Shown: positions 37,659-48,617, counted from the first letter of the stretch. The stretch is DNA of 64,000 nt from Fulvivirga sp. M361 (GCF_007097395.1 NZ_VKDC01000013.1:97358-161357), one strand, 5' to 3'. Notes: generated from the sequence alone by a model not told the origin. Translations and numbers: made by a program.

Positions 37659-37761
37659 TGGTATTAAGAATTAATAATGGATAATAAAGGTATTTGGATT
37701 ACATTAAACCAGTCCGCGCAAAGGGTTTAGCGGTGGATGTGTTCCATTTGCCTGGTGAGAA

Positions 37762-40700
37762 TTACTGAACTTCTTCTCCATGTTCCTTCTGATAGTCAGA
37801 GGGAGTCATACCAAATTCCTTTTTGAAACAGGTCCGGAAATATTTGGCGTCCGTAAACCCGACTTCATACATTACCTCATTGACCGAATATCTCTTTTTA
37901 GAGAGAAGCTGAGCAGATCTTTTAAGGCGGATACTTCTGATGAGGACGTTAGCCGTTTTCCCTACCAATATCTTGAGCTTTTTGTTGAGATGTAGCTGGG
38001 ACATACCACATTCTTTTGCCAGCATTTCTACCGTAAATTCTGATACTCCTATGTTTTCTTCCACATAGGAGAGTACCCGTTTAAGAAAACGTTCATCGAG
38101 TGAAGTAACTTCTACCTCCGAAGGAGACAGGTCTACATTTTTACGGATTTTGTTAAGCAGTGTTTGTCTGGATTGGATGAGACCCTCCATACGTGTTTCA
38201 AGCTCATGCATATCAAAAGGCTTTGAAATGTAAGCGTCGGCACCTTTTTCATACCCTGTCACTTTGTTGTCCAGGGATTTTTTAGCGGTGAGTAAGATCA
38301 CGGGAATGTGATTGATGCGGTCATCGTTCTTGAGCTTTTCACAAAATGTCAACCCATCCATTCCAGGCATCATTACATCGCTTATTACCAGGTCAATATG
38401 ACTTTTCAGGCAGATCTCAAGAGCTTCTTTCCCTTCACTGGCAGTAGTGATGGTGTAGCTGTTTTTAAAATGTTCATTCAGAAAGAAAAGAATGTCACGG
38501 TTATCTTCTACCAGAAGTACAGAATGTTCCTTTTTATGAGATGTTTTTTCTTCGTCTTCATTCTGTATCTCTTCAATGGTAGGTTCCAGTACCCAATTTA
38601 CATCTTTTGAGGTTTCCGTAGGTTCCTCTTTACCATCCAGGATCACATCGTTAACGAATGCCTCCTTCTTGTAGGGAAATGTGAGAGAAAAAGTGGTTCC
38701 CTGATTAAGCTTTGAGGTAAAGGTAATGTTACCATGATATAACTCTATCAAACCTTTAGTATAACTAAGTCCGATTCCCGATCCATGTTCCTTTTTTACG
38801 TAAGCATCCGAGAATCTTTCGAAAAGGTGTCCTTGTAGTTTTTTTGACATGCCTATACCGTTATCACTCACTTCCAGTCTAAGCAGGTCCTCATTTTCAT
38901 CCAACTCAAGGCTAACGGTTATTTCCCCTTCTTCATTGGTAAACTTAAAAGCATTTGAGAGTAGGTTAAATATCATTCGCTCTATGATATCCCGATCGTA
39001 CCAGCCTATGATATCATGATCGCAAATGAAGGTGAAATCTATTTTCTTTTTGCGAGCAAGCTCGTTGAAATTATCACACAGGTTCTGCACGTACTGACAG
39101 ATGTTACCTTCCATAACGCGGATGATATGCTTGCCTTGTTCCACTTTTCTAAAGTCCAGCAACTGGTTGACAAGGTTTAGTAATACCTGTGAGTTGCGAT
39201 GGATTTTGTCATAGTACTTATTGAGCTCATCTTTGCCCGGAGAATACAGCGGATTTTTGAGCCGTTCTATCAATCCTAAAATCAACGTCAATGGTGTCCT
39301 GAATTCATGCGATACATTTGTAAAGAATTTTAGCTTGAGCTGACTGAGTTCTTCAATTTTTTCCTTTTCCAGGTGTTCTATGAACAGTTGATTTTTTCGG
39401 CTGTTGGTGATGAGTGTGAACTTTCTGAAAAACCACAGCCCGCTCAAAAACAGCACCACATAAACGATTAAGGCAGGATTGGTCAGCCAGATAGGTTGTG
39501 CTACGGTTATCTCCAGCTTTAACGGCGTATCACTCCAAAACCCATCGCTGTTGCTTGCTTTGACATGCAGTGTGTACTCTCCTGCCGATAAATTGGTATA
39601 CTTGGCAATTCTATTTTGTGACGTTGTGTAGATCCACTCTTTATCAAAACCTTCCAGTTTGTAGGCATATTTGTTTTTTTCGGGGGAAGCATAGTGCAGT
39701 GCGGCAAACTCCAGGGAGAAGCTGTTTTCATTATATCCCAGTTTCAGTTTTTTGACCTTATTGATATTGTCCTTGAGAATAACCCTTCCATTTACCATCT
39801 TCCCTGTCTCAACAGATCTGTTGAGTATTTGCAGGTCTGTGAATACTACATCAGCTCTCAGTGTATCCGCTTGGATCTCGCTGGGACGAAATACATTAAA
39901 ACCACTTACCCCGCCGAAGACCATCTCTCCGTTGGACCTCCTCGTAGAGGCTAATTCACCGAATTCGGTATCCTGTAATCCGTCACTGATCCCGTAATTG
40001 ACAAATTCTTTAGTAACCGGGTTGTATTTTGAAAGCCCGCCGTTAGAGGATATCCATAGGTTTCCTTCCGGATCTTCTTCAATCGACTTTACAACATTGT
40101 CAGGTAAACCGTCTTTAGTGGTGATCCATTCAAATTTATCATTGTTTGGTGTGGTGCCTTTTATGATCTTATTGAGCCCGCCGCCGAGTGTTCCGATCCA
40201 CAGGTCACCATTTTTGGATTCAAAGACCTTCAATACATAATCGTAGCTAATACTGAGTGAATCCTCTTCATCATGTTTGTAGTTGATGAAAATGGGAGAT
40301 TTTTTTAGTTTTTCATCACGCGCTAATTTGTTGATACCTTCATCCGTACCTATCCATAAATTCCCATTTCTGTCTTCCGTTATACTCCTTATTACGTTGG
40401 ATGATATTCCTGATTCATTGTAATTGTTATGCACAAAACGAGAAGAGCTAATATAGTTGCCATATTCATCAAAATACACCCGAAAGAGGCCATTACTATA
40501 AGTGCCTATCCAAAGGATACTATCCGAATCAAATAATAAAGTAAAGACTGAACCTTGGAGGTTCAGATCATTAAAAACTGATTTTGTAATGTTCTCCTGG
40601 TCGGTAATATTCAGTACTTCAAGGTGTGAACTGTAGCCGGTACCTACAAATATCCTTGTAGAACCTTTGAAAGAGACTTCTTCAATGGAATATGCGTAGT

Positions 40701-42021
40701 TTTCGCCCCCGATTTGCTCATTCATATCAAAGTGGATGAAACCATCGTCATAATCCTGGCTTCTGTTAAACGGAAGCAGGTCTAACCCACCACCTTCCGT
40801 ACCGATCCATAAGTTTTTTCTTTGGTCCTCCATAATAGCACGGATCTTATTGTAAGAAAGACTGTTGGCATGTTTGTTTTTATGGTGATGACTGAAATTT
40901 TTGCGATTAGGGTTGTAGAGATTTATCCCTCCGCCGTTAGTGCCTATCCATAAAATACCAGAGTTGTCCTCTATAATGGCCGAAACAATATTTTTACTCA
41001 GGCTATGAGGGTCCGCCCAGTTATGTGTGAATTGGTGGGTGGACATCGTTCCATTATCGTAATAGATCACTGATACACCGTTTACATTCGTCCCCCAAAT
41101 GTTATTGTTAGCATCGGATATTACTTTATCGTACGTATTACTTATTACCGTAGTAAAACGTGGATTATTCTTGTTGATCTCTTTAAAAGACAGGGTTAGA
41201 AGTTCATTGGCAGCAGCTATTATTAAGGAACTGTCATTGCTGACAATAGATCGAACCCTTCCTGTATTAGGACTCCCGTAATGAATGAACTGGTGGTTAT
41301 TGCCTGCATCCGTGTTAATGTATCGGTTCAGACCATTCAATGTGCCAAACCATACATTGCCCAATTTATCTTCAAAAGCGCATGCCACGTAATTATGACT
41401 GATGGAGTATGGGTTATCTTCTGACGCAACTAAATGCTCTATCGTTGGTGTTTTGGTGGTGTAATCATATTTAATTTTGTTTACACCGGTAGTAGTCGTT
41501 ACCCATATGAAATTACTCTTATCAATGAGTATGGATAATACATGATTGCCTGTTAACAGTTTTGAGGAAGTATTTTTGTTTTTGATTGAAATAAAACTGT
41601 TGGTAGCTCTTTCCATTATTACCACTCCTTCATCATCTGTGCCTATCCATAGGTTGCCATAAGCATCTTCTGCAATGGCGCTTATAAGGTTGCTTGAAAT
41701 GGCTTTATCATTGTTGACCTCCTTTTGGTAGATCTTGAAGGAATACCCGTCAAAGCGATTGAGTCCCCCATTGGTGCCGATCCAGATAAAACCATAAGAG
41801 TCTTGAAAAATGCTTCTGACATCATTTTGAGATAATCCGTTTTTAGTGGAATAAATATCAAAATGATCATGGAACCTGGAGTCCTGAGCATAGATATTCC
41901 CATAGATAAATAGCAGAACGGAACATAATGCTATGTTAATGGTTATATATTCCTTCTTGGATGCGGAAATCTTTGACATCCAGTGATATAAAGAGTAAAG
42001 TGGGTTGTTCGTACCTTTCAT
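37762..42021 (-). CDS. Hybrid two-component system regulator (sensor kinase, receiver and AraC output in one protein)
   Basis: A 1419-residue protein. Order of parts: membrane helix (about 27-46), a long periplasmic two-component propeller (repeats such as FIWIGTNGGLNRFDG, LWIGTEGGGLDLLP, LWIGTLGGGLNKI), a Y_Y_Y domain (AGEYTLHVKASNSDGFW), membrane helix (about 845-866), HisKA with the phosphorylated histidine in NVSHEFRTPLTL (about 904), HATPase (SDNGIGMS, GSGIGLSYTKGLIELYHG), a receiver with its aspartate in LVISDVMMPGMDG (about 1212), and an AraC HTH (about 1313-1419). Such regulators sense oligosaccharides in the periplasm and switch on their polysaccharide locus. It is divergent from susC. 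Confidence 0.95.
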   Translation of the reverse strand: MKGTNNPLYSLYHWMSKISASKKEYITINIALCSVLLFIYGNIYAQDSRFHDHFDIYSTKNGLSQNDVRSIFQDSYGFIWIGTNGGLNRFDGYSFKIYQKEVNNDKAISSNLISAIAEDAYGNLWIGTDDEGVVIMERATNSFISIKNKNTSSKLLTGNHVLSILIDKSNFIWVTTTTGVNKIKYDYTTKTPTIEHLVASEDNPYSISHNYVACAFEDKLGNVWFGTLNGLNRYINTDAGNNHQFIHYGSPNTGRVRSIVSNDSSLIIAAANELLTLSFKEINKNNPRFTTVISNTYDKVISDANNNIWGTNVNGVSVIYYDNGTMSTHQFTHNWADPHSLSKNIVSAIIEDNSGILWIGTNGGGINLYNPNRKNFSHHHKNKHANSLSYNKIRAIMEDQRKNLWIGTEGGGLDLLPFNRSQDYDDGFIHFDMNEQIGGENYAYSIEEVSFKGSTRIFVGTGYSSHLEVLNITDQENITKSVFNDLNLQGSVFTLLFDSDSILWIGTYSNGLFRVYFDEYGNYISSSRFVHNNYNESGISSNVIRSITEDRNGNLWIGTDEGINKLARDEKLKKSPIFINYKHDEEDSLSISYDYVLKVFESKNGDLWIGTLGGGLNKIIKGTTPNNDKFEWITTKDGLPDNVVKSIEEDPEGNLWISSNGGLSKYNPVTKEFVNYGISDGLQDTEFGELASTRRSNGEMVFGGVSGFNVFRPSEIQADTLRADVVFTDLQILNRSVETGKMVNGRVILKDNINKVKKLKLGYNENSFSLEFAALHYASPEKNKYAYKLEGFDKEWIYTTSQNRIAKYTNLSAGEYTLHVKASNSDGFWSDTPLKLEITVAQPIWLTNPALIVYVVLFLSGLWFFRKFTLITNSRKNQLFIEHLEKEKIEELSQLKLKFFTNVSHEFRTPLTLILGLIERLKNPLYSPGKDELNKYYDKIHRNSQVLLNLVNQLLDFRKVEQGKHIIRVMEGNICQYVQNLCDNFNELARKKKIDFTFICDHDIIGWYDRDIIERMIFNLLSNAFKFTNEEGEITVSLELDENEDLLRLEVSDNGIGMSKKLQGHLFERFSDAYVKKEHGSGIGLSYTKGLIELYHGNITFTSKLNQGTTFSLTFPYKKEAFVNDVILDGKEEPTETSKDVNWVLEPTIEEIQNEDEEKTSHKKEHSVLLVEDNRDILFFLNEHFKNSYTITTASEGKEALEICLKSHIDLVISDVMMPGMDGLTFCEKLKNDDRINHIPVILLTAKKSLDNKVTGYEKGADAYISKPFDMHELETRMEGLIQSRQTLLNKIRKNVDLSPSEVEVTSLDERFLKRVLSYVEENIGVSEFTVEMLAKECGMSQLHLNKKLKILVGKTANVLIRSIRLKRSAQLLSKKRYSVNEVMYEVGFTDAKYFRTCFKKEFGMTPSDYQKEHGEEVQ

Positions 42022-42190
42022 TTTGTGATGGTTACGCTTTTTTATTGGGTTAATTCGATTTAAAGTGACTATTTATTTGGTTAAACATACATTTCCAAAG
42101 CTCACTTTTCAAAATACCCTCTCTAACAAATACAAAATACACCCCCTGGCTAAAATTCCCCCCCGCTATTTGCGAAAAAAAATCACGTTC

Positions 42191-42216
42191 TTGGAAATAC
42201 TGATAAACTACATTTG
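42191..42216 (+). promoter_or_regulatory. Candidate Bacteroidota promoter of the susC operon
   Basis: TACATTTG at 42209-42216 matches the -7 consensus TAnnTTTG exactly. A TTG at 42191-42193 could serve as the -33 element, although the spacing is somewhat short. It lies about 77 bp before the susC start. Confidence 0.4.
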
Positions 42217-42233
42217 GCAATGTATTGATTAAT

Positions 42234-42253
42234 AATGATCTAACAAGATCATT
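42234..42253. promoter_or_regulatory. Inverted repeat in the susC leader
   Basis: AATGATC and its exact reverse complement GATCATT, separated by six bases, immediately after the candidate promoter. It could be an operator half-site pair for the hybrid regulator or a leader hairpin in the mRNA. Confidence 0.35.
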
Positions 42254-42292
42254 TTATAATCCTTACTACATCTTAAACTAAAACTAAACTAT

Positions 42293-45200
42293 ATGGAAAA
42301 GTGTTTACTTGCGAGGTTCCAAACAGTCATTAAGAAGCCGGCCTGGCTTTTGCTGTTGGCGCTGTTCATGATCCAAACCTCTGGATATGCGCAGATTTCA
42401 GTTCAGGGTAAAGTTACATCCGATGAAGATAACGAAGGACTTCCCGGTGTGGCTATACTGGTACAAGGAACAAATCAGGGTACTATTACAGATGTTGACG
42501 GCAACTACAGCCTGTCTGTTAAAAATCCGGATGCAACATTAGAATTTAGCTTTATTGGTTACAAGACCCAGGCTATTAAGGTGGGTGGTCGTTCTACCAT
42601 TAACGTAACCATGTCTATCGATGTCCAGTCACTGGAAGAGATCGTAGTGACCGGGTATGGAGAGCAGGCCAGAAGAGAAGTTACGGGTGCCATTTCTCAG
42701 ATCAAATCGGAAGAAATTGAAAAAATCATCACTTCTGATTTTGGTTCGGCAATACAGGGGCAGATGGCCGGGGTAAGTGTCCGGTCTGTCAGTGGTGCAC
42801 CGGGATCCAATGCTTTGATAACGATCAGAGGGGTGACAGGATTTTCATTGAGTGGAGATACATTTTCCGGAGGAGCAGACAATGCCAATACGCAAGGATC
42901 TGAGCCTTTATATGTGGTAGATGGAGTCACTTATGTGACTAACCCAAATATTGCGCCACAGGAAATCGCCTCTATCGAAGTGCTAAAAGACGGTGCTTCA
43001 GCTGCTATTTATGGCGCGCGTGCTTCCGGTGGGGTTATTTTGATCACCACCAAATCAGGTGTGCCGAATCAGACCAAAATCACAATAGATTCGTATTACG
43101 GTGTGCAACGCATCACTTCCGGTATTGAACTAGCCAATACGGCAGAAGCGTTGTATATAGCTGATCTGCAAGATAGATTTTTGGTCAATGATCCTGTTTC
43201 ACCATTACAAAATAATCAAGAGGGCCTTGACTTTGATACTGACTGGTTGGATGAGTTGCAAGTGGACAATGCGCCGATCCAAAGTCATACATTGACGGTA
43301 AATACAGGGAAAGAGGATTTACAGTTTAACCTGGTGGCGTCATACTTCTCTCAAGATGGTGTGTTGATCAACTCAGACTATAATAAAGCGGCAGTTCGGA
43401 CCAACACCACATTTGAAAAAGACAAATTAAAGATACAGTCTACCATAGGGTATAGCCGTGACAATCGTTCATCTGAGCCATGGGCCTTACAATACGATGC
43501 CATCCGTCAGGTGCCTTATCGTTCGGGCACTGATCCGGTTTCAGACGTATTCGCGTTTGACGGTACTAATCCTGAGGTCATCGGTGGTTTTCTTGCCAAA
43601 CTGCAGGAGGAAAATACCACCATAGGTAATAATGTCAATGGTAATATCAGGTTGAGCTACGAACTAGTGAAAGGGTTGACAGCTGCTGCGAACATTGGAG
43701 GTTCAATAGCGAATTTCAATCAACGTCTGTTTAAGCCCGGGTTCGTAATAGAGAACGCGGAAGGCGAAGCGCAGCGACCTATCATTTCCGAGCTGGACAA
43801 TACCATCAGAGACAATGTCAGGACTATCCAGGAATATACGCTGTATTATGAAAAAGAGATTGAGAAACATAAGTTCAACTTTTTGGTGGGGAATACCTGG
43901 GAGACGGCTGACGGTAACAACAGGAGGTTTGAAGGCACCCGACTTTCTGCCAATGAAACGCCCGTTTTTGAAAATATTGCCGATTTAGGGGCACGTCAAA
44001 CAGAGACGAGATTTACTTCTATGTCTTACCTGGGGCGTTTCCGTTACACGTATGATTCCCGTTACATGTTTATGGCGGTATTACGAAGAGATGCTTCAAG
44101 CAGGTTCTCTCCGGACAACAATGTGGGATGGTTCCCTTCTTTTTCAGCGGGATGGCTTATTTCAGAAGAGGCGTTTTTTGCCCCGTTAACGAATGTAGTA
44201 AACCAGTTTAAGGTGCGGTACGGTTATGGACAGACGGGCAGTGACAGATTACCGGATTATGCATTTTTACCTGTGGTTAATTCTGCGGCGGATTACATAT
44301 TTGGTTCAGGCGAAGAAGAAAGACTTGCTCCTGGATTGACACAATTCGGTTTTGCTGATCCCGATCTTATATGGGAGACTAATATAAGTCATAACCTCGG
44401 TTTTGACGTTCAGTTATTGGATGGACGGATCAATCTTACGGCAGACATATATGATCAGGAAAAAAAGGATATGATACTTCCGGTTGCGACTTCTGTTTCT
44501 GCCGGTGCCCAGGATAACTTCACTAACGTTATTAGGAATATCGGTAACATGCGAAACCGCGGAGTTGAAATAGCCGCGAGTTATACGGATCAGATAGGCG
44601 ACCTGGGTTTTAAAATTTCAGGTACCTTCACCAGAAACAGGAATAAGATACTTGAAATGTCTGGTGATGAAACCATCTTTGGGGGATGGCCTAATATTGT
44701 TCGTTTTGGTCAGACCAATCCGACAAAAGTATACAAGCGAGGGTTGCCCGCCGGTGCTTTCTACCTTGTGCCTACGGACGGCATCATTGAGACTGAAGAG
44801 GAGTTGACTGAATACCAAGCTGCCGTCACCGACCAGATAGGGCGAGGTGCCCAGTTGGGAGACCTCAAGTACGTGGATGTGAATGGTGATAGTGCCATTA
44901 ACGATGACGACCGCCAGTTTTATGGTGATAGTTATCCTGATTTTGAATATGGTATCAACCTGAACCTGAATTACAAAGGATTTGACTTGACGATACAGTT
45001 TTTTGGTGTTGAGGGTGCTGATGTTTACAACGGACCGAAAGCCTATGCATATGCTTTTAACCGCCATAGAGACCTTGTTTACTCCTGGTCTGAGGTTAAT
45101 CCTACTTCTCCTATACCTTCTCCACGTCAGGAAATAGAACATCCTAATGTCAACACTTTTTCAGACTTTTTTATGGAGGATGGGTCTTATTTGAGATTGC

Positions 45201-45421
45201 GTACTGTGGTACTGGGATACACATTGCCACGAGCGGTCGTGCAAAAGGCTGGTTTTGAAACGGTCAGGTTCTATGCCAGCGCACAAAACCTGCTGACCTT
45301 CACAAAGTATACAGGATTTGACCCTGAAGTTGCCTCTGGTAATCCACTATTGAATGGAATAGATACAGGAAAATATCCTGTGAGTGGGTCATTGCTACTT
45401 GGAATGAAACTTGTGTTTTAA
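42293..45421 (+). CDS. susC: SusC/RagA-family TonB-dependent glycan transporter
   Basis: A 1042-residue outer-membrane protein. Order: signal peptide ending SGYAQ, CarboxypepD-regulatory-like domain (VQGKVTSDEDNEGLPGVAIL), TonB-box-like EEIVVTGYGEQ, plug domain (LYVVDGVTYVTNPN, EVLKDGASAAIYGARASGGV), then a 22-stranded barrel ending in GSLLLGMKLVF. It imports oligosaccharides across the outer membrane, powered by TonB, with SusD as its lid. First gene of the plus-strand arm; 11 bp before SusD. Confidence 0.95.
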   Translation: MEKCLLARFQTVIKKPAWLLLLALFMIQTSGYAQISVQGKVTSDEDNEGLPGVAILVQGTNQGTITDVDGNYSLSVKNPDATLEFSFIGYKTQAIKVGGRSTINVTMSIDVQSLEEIVVTGYGEQARREVTGAISQIKSEEIEKIITSDFGSAIQGQMAGVSVRSVSGAPGSNALITIRGVTGFSLSGDTFSGGADNANTQGSEPLYVVDGVTYVTNPNIAPQEIASIEVLKDGASAAIYGARASGGVILITTKSGVPNQTKITIDSYYGVQRITSGIELANTAEALYIADLQDRFLVNDPVSPLQNNQEGLDFDTDWLDELQVDNAPIQSHTLTVNTGKEDLQFNLVASYFSQDGVLINSDYNKAAVRTNTTFEKDKLKIQSTIGYSRDNRSSEPWALQYDAIRQVPYRSGTDPVSDVFAFDGTNPEVIGGFLAKLQEENTTIGNNVNGNIRLSYELVKGLTAAANIGGSIANFNQRLFKPGFVIENAEGEAQRPIISELDNTIRDNVRTIQEYTLYYEKEIEKHKFNFLVGNTWETADGNNRRFEGTRLSANETPVFENIADLGARQTETRFTSMSYLGRFRYTYDSRYMFMAVLRRDASSRFSPDNNVGWFPSFSAGWLISEEAFFAPLTNVVNQFKVRYGYGQTGSDRLPDYAFLPVVNSAADYIFGSGEEERLAPGLTQFGFADPDLIWETNISHNLGFDVQLLDGRINLTADIYDQEKKDMILPVATSVSAGAQDNFTNVIRNIGNMRNRGVEIAASYTDQIGDLGFKISGTFTRNRNKILEMSGDETIFGGWPNIVRFGQTNPTKVYKRGLPAGAFYLVPTDGIIETEEELTEYQAAVTDQIGRGAQLGDLKYVDVNGDSAINDDDRQFYGDSYPDFEYGINLNLNYKGFDLTIQFFGVEGADVYNGPKAYAYAFNRHRDLVYSWSEVNPTSPIPSPRQEIEHPNVNTFSDFFMEDGSYLRLRTVVLGYTLPRAVVQKAGFETVRFYASAQNLLTFTKYTGFDPEVASGNPLLNGIDTGKYPVSGSLLLGMKLVF

Positions 45422-45432
45422 GTCGATATTAA

Positions 45433-47094
45433 ATGATGAAAATGATGAAAAATACATTATATAAAATAACACTCGTACTTCTGGCCTTTTTCACATTAGG
45501 CTGTGATGTGGATGACTTTCTAACGGAAGAAAATATCAATGCCTTAAGTACTGAATCTTTCTGGAAGAATGAAAGTCAGTTGGAACAAGGATTGATCGGT
45601 GCCTATGCAGCGTTACAACTGCCGGGTAGTATGGGAGGTAGTGCATCGTCACAATTTCCTGTACGCTCTGACGTGGGAAGACCAAATACCTGGAATGCCA
45701 ATGCTCAAGGTTTGCAAAGGCTGACCTTCAATGATAATTCGAGCATCGTAAGATCAGCATGGGACGATAATTATGAAGGAATCAATCGTGCAAATCAGGT
45801 CATAGAAAATGCGCCCAACATCCAGATGGACGAACAGGATAAAATATTGATCCTGGCACAGGCAAGATTCCTTAGAGGACTTTACTATTACTGGTTGTAT
45901 ACCTCGTATAACGAAGGAAGTATAGTGCTTTACACCGAAATCGCCAAAGATGCGTCTGATTTTAACCAGCCACTTGCTCCGAAAGAGGATGTATTTGCAC
46001 TCATAGATGCGGACTTGAAATATGCCCGGGAGAACTTACCAGAGACCTGGCCTCCCAGCGATGTGGGTCGAGCCACCTGGGGAGCAGCAACGGCTGTTCT
46101 GGCGGATCTGTACATTAACGAACGGGATTTCGCAACGGCACGTGATTATTTGAAAGAGATCATAGATAGCAGACTTTACAGTTTAACCCCTGAAATAGGC
46201 TGGAACTTCGATGAAGCGCATGAATTTAATTCGGAATCTATCTTCGAGGTATCGTATTCCAAAGCTTTTAAAGATGGCTTTGGCGGGAATGCCAATGATG
46301 GTGCTAACCGATCAGAGTCTACCAATAGAGCCGAAACGCTAGCGACTACTACCGGTGGGGGTTTCAGGGTGATTATGCCCTCATACTGGGTGACCATGTT
46401 GTTCAAGTCAGATTCTATGGATATGTCAGACCCTCGCAATGAAGGCAGAACATTCTCTATCCGGGCTTCCGAGTCCATTGCTATGGCCGATGATGAATTT
46501 TCCACTTTTTACGGCAGACCTTCGGATGAAGGTGGGCCTTACAATAATCAGGAAGCATCTTACCTCAAGAAGTTCCAAAACTGGAAGCTTACAGCGGAAG
46601 ACGAGCTTGGCAGGTCAGGCATCAATGAAAGAGTCTACCGTCTGGCAGATATCAACCTGTTATATGCCGAATGTCTGCTGGAAACCGGCGGGTCTTTTGA
46701 TGTGGCTTTAGACCTGGTCAATGAAATCAGACGACGTTCAGGTGTCAGACGCCTTGTGGCAGCGGATTATGATGCCACCAGTCTGATGGAGCACATACGA
46801 TGGGTAGAGCGCCCATTAGAATTAATGTTTGAAGGAAGGGACATACGCTGGAAAGACCTGCGTAGATGGGATGCGGTTAAAGAGCAATACGACCGTTTAG
46901 CAGAATTGGAATTTGTGATAGTCGAAAAAGTATTACGTTATTATGATCCGGCAATAGATACCGCCGCTAGCCCTTTGAGAGAGTATGTGGAAGCGGCAGG
47001 TAACTTTAGTCCGTCAGCGCATTATTACTTTCCAATACCTACCACGGAAAGGACGTCCAATAATAATCTGGGTTCAGGAAATACAGAAGGTTGA
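45433..47094 (+). CDS. susD: SusD/RagB-family surface glycan-binding lipoprotein
   Basis: A 553-residue lipoprotein (lipobox FTLGC). SusD features: FLTEENINALSTESFWKNE at the N-terminus, the TPR-like RANQVIENAPNIQ and ILAQARFLRGLYYYWLYT, LADINLLYAECLLETGGS, and EFMFEGRDIRWKDLRRWD-like sequence (ELMFEGRDIRWKDLRRW). It captures glycan at the surface for the SusC pore. Two in-frame methionine pairs make the first few codons ambiguous. Confidence 0.95.
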   Translation: MMKMMKNTLYKITLVLLAFFTLGCDVDDFLTEENINALSTESFWKNESQLEQGLIGAYAALQLPGSMGGSASSQFPVRSDVGRPNTWNANAQGLQRLTFNDNSSIVRSAWDDNYEGINRANQVIENAPNIQMDEQDKILILAQARFLRGLYYYWLYTSYNEGSIVLYTEIAKDASDFNQPLAPKEDVFALIDADLKYARENLPETWPPSDVGRATWGAATAVLADLYINERDFATARDYLKEIIDSRLYSLTPEIGWNFDEAHEFNSESIFEVSYSKAFKDGFGGNANDGANRSESTNRAETLATTTGGGFRVIMPSYWVTMLFKSDSMDMSDPRNEGRTFSIRASESIAMADDEFSTFYGRPSDEGGPYNNQEASYLKKFQNWKLTAEDELGRSGINERVYRLADINLLYAECLLETGGSFDVALDLVNEIRRRSGVRRLVAADYDATSLMEHIRWVERPLELMFEGRDIRWKDLRRWDAVKEQYDRLAELEFVIVEKVLRYYDPAIDTAASPLREYVEAAGNFSPSAHYYFPIPTTERTSNNNLGSGNTEG

Positions 47095-47105
47095 TCTAAA
47101 AGCTA

Positions 47106-48617
47106 ATGAAGATGAAAAAAGCAAATTTATTACTATTGGTATTGTTGGGAGCCCTGTTGTGGTCTTGTGAAAATGACTATGAGATACCTGGAGATCCTAA
47201 TATTGTTGACGCACTTGTCCAAAGAACTAAACCGACGATAGAGATCAACAACTACTCGTCGTTCATTGATGCTTCTCAAGGAGTTGTGACACGGAACTGG
47301 ATCGTTCCACCTAATGGTACAGTTCTCAACGCCTCTGAAGGAGCAGATCTCTCCGGAATGAATCTCCTCCATGTGAGATTCGATGAAGTGGGGGTATTTC
47401 AGGTAGGCCTTCAAGCTACTTTTCCTGACCCAAGTATGGACGTAGATACTGTCTTTAACGTGACAGTGTTGGATACTATAACAGCTAAAGTTGGCTACAC
47501 CTTTAGTGAAGCTGATGCTAATAACGGTATTTATACGGAAGTGCCTGCTACTGGTTTGGAAGTGGAAGCCGGGTCTACGGTTTATTATCGTGATATTAGT
47601 GTAGGAGATCCTGACACATATGTATGGACTCTTAGAGGAGCAACGCTCAATGCCGAGCCGGACGATGAAGCGGATAGTGTAATAAGTGTTATCTATAAAA
47701 GATTGGGAACGTATGATCTGGAATATATAGCCAGACGCAGATTTCCGGAGGGCAGGGCTGACACCGTGTCCCTTGAAAATTTTATGACAGTTGTACCCTC
47801 TACCCAACCCGTTGATGTAGTAAATATTGCAGAAGATGGTGAAGGGGTGATCAGAATGGCACTTAGCCGGGGTGTAAAGCAATCCACAGTAGAAACTGCC
47901 GGGGTTGAAAGTTTCCGGCTTATGGTAGATGGTATGGAAGCGACCATTCAGTCCTTAGTAATCGATAATACAGATGAAAGTATTCTTATTATAACGCCGG
48001 AAGAAAATATTAAGAATACTCAAACCGCGACCATCGAGTATCTGGCGGGGGGTGGAATTGTCTCTACGGATGAGTATGTGCTAGATCCTTTTGGGCCTTT
48101 AGATATAGAGCTTTACCAACCAAATTTGGCAGAGTCAATTGACCCTGGATTTGAGTTAGGATCGACACTACTTGCGGCTCCATTTGGACCTGCGCCTACT
48201 GGGGCTACAATACAGGCAACTACCGAAGATGCTTTTTCTGGAGGGTTTAGTCTGAAAGTAACTATTCCCAATAACGGATTGAGGAACAATGTCTTTACCC
48301 AAAGCCCAGTTATTGACTTACCATTAGAAGCTGGAAAAAAATATGCAGTAGAGTTCAAATACAAACAGAGTGTTTCACATAATGGTCAATGGACACTACG
48401 TTTGCAACCGGGTATTGGATGGTCAGATGGTTATAAAGTTTTCAATGGTGGAAATGATTTAATTGCTGATGGAGAGTGGCATACCAGATATGTAGAGCTG
48501 GCCGTAAGAGTCGATACTTGGGATGATTTTAAAATGCACTTTCAGTTTTTGGGAGAAGAAGATGTACCGATCACCTATTTCTTTGACGATTTTAAAATAT
48601 TTTCAATAGATCAATAG
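47106..48617 (+). CDS. Surface glycan-binding lipoprotein (SusE/F-like position) with PKD-like and C-terminal CBM-like domains
   Basis: A 503-residue lipoprotein (lipobox ALLWSC). The first half has PKD/Ig-like repeats (FDEVGVFQVGLQATFPDP, YKRLGTYDLEYIARR). The C-terminal 160 residues form a jelly-roll carbohydrate-binding-like domain (FSGGFSLKVTIPNNG, GKKYAVEFKYKQSVSHNG, DGEWHTRYVELAVRVD). It sits 12 bp after susD, the usual place for an accessory glycan-binding protein. It gives way to a strong hairpin at 48627-48655. No sequence family beyond these folds is recognised. Confidence 0.75.
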   Translation: MKMKKANLLLLVLLGALLWSCENDYEIPGDPNIVDALVQRTKPTIEINNYSSFIDASQGVVTRNWIVPPNGTVLNASEGADLSGMNLLHVRFDEVGVFQVGLQATFPDPSMDVDTVFNVTVLDTITAKVGYTFSEADANNGIYTEVPATGLEVEAGSTVYYRDISVGDPDTYVWTLRGATLNAEPDDEADSVISVIYKRLGTYDLEYIARRRFPEGRADTVSLENFMTVVPSTQPVDVVNIAEDGEGVIRMALSRGVKQSTVETAGVESFRLMVDGMEATIQSLVIDNTDESILIITPEENIKNTQTATIEYLAGGGIVSTDEYVLDPFGPLDIELYQPNLAESIDPGFELGSTLLAAPFGPAPTGATIQATTEDAFSGGFSLKVTIPNNGLRNNVFTQSPVIDLPLEAGKKYAVEFKYKQSVSHNGQWTLRLQPGIGWSDGYKVFNGGNDLIADGEWHTRYVELAVRVDTWDDFKMHFQFLGEEDVPITYFFDDFKIFSIDQ

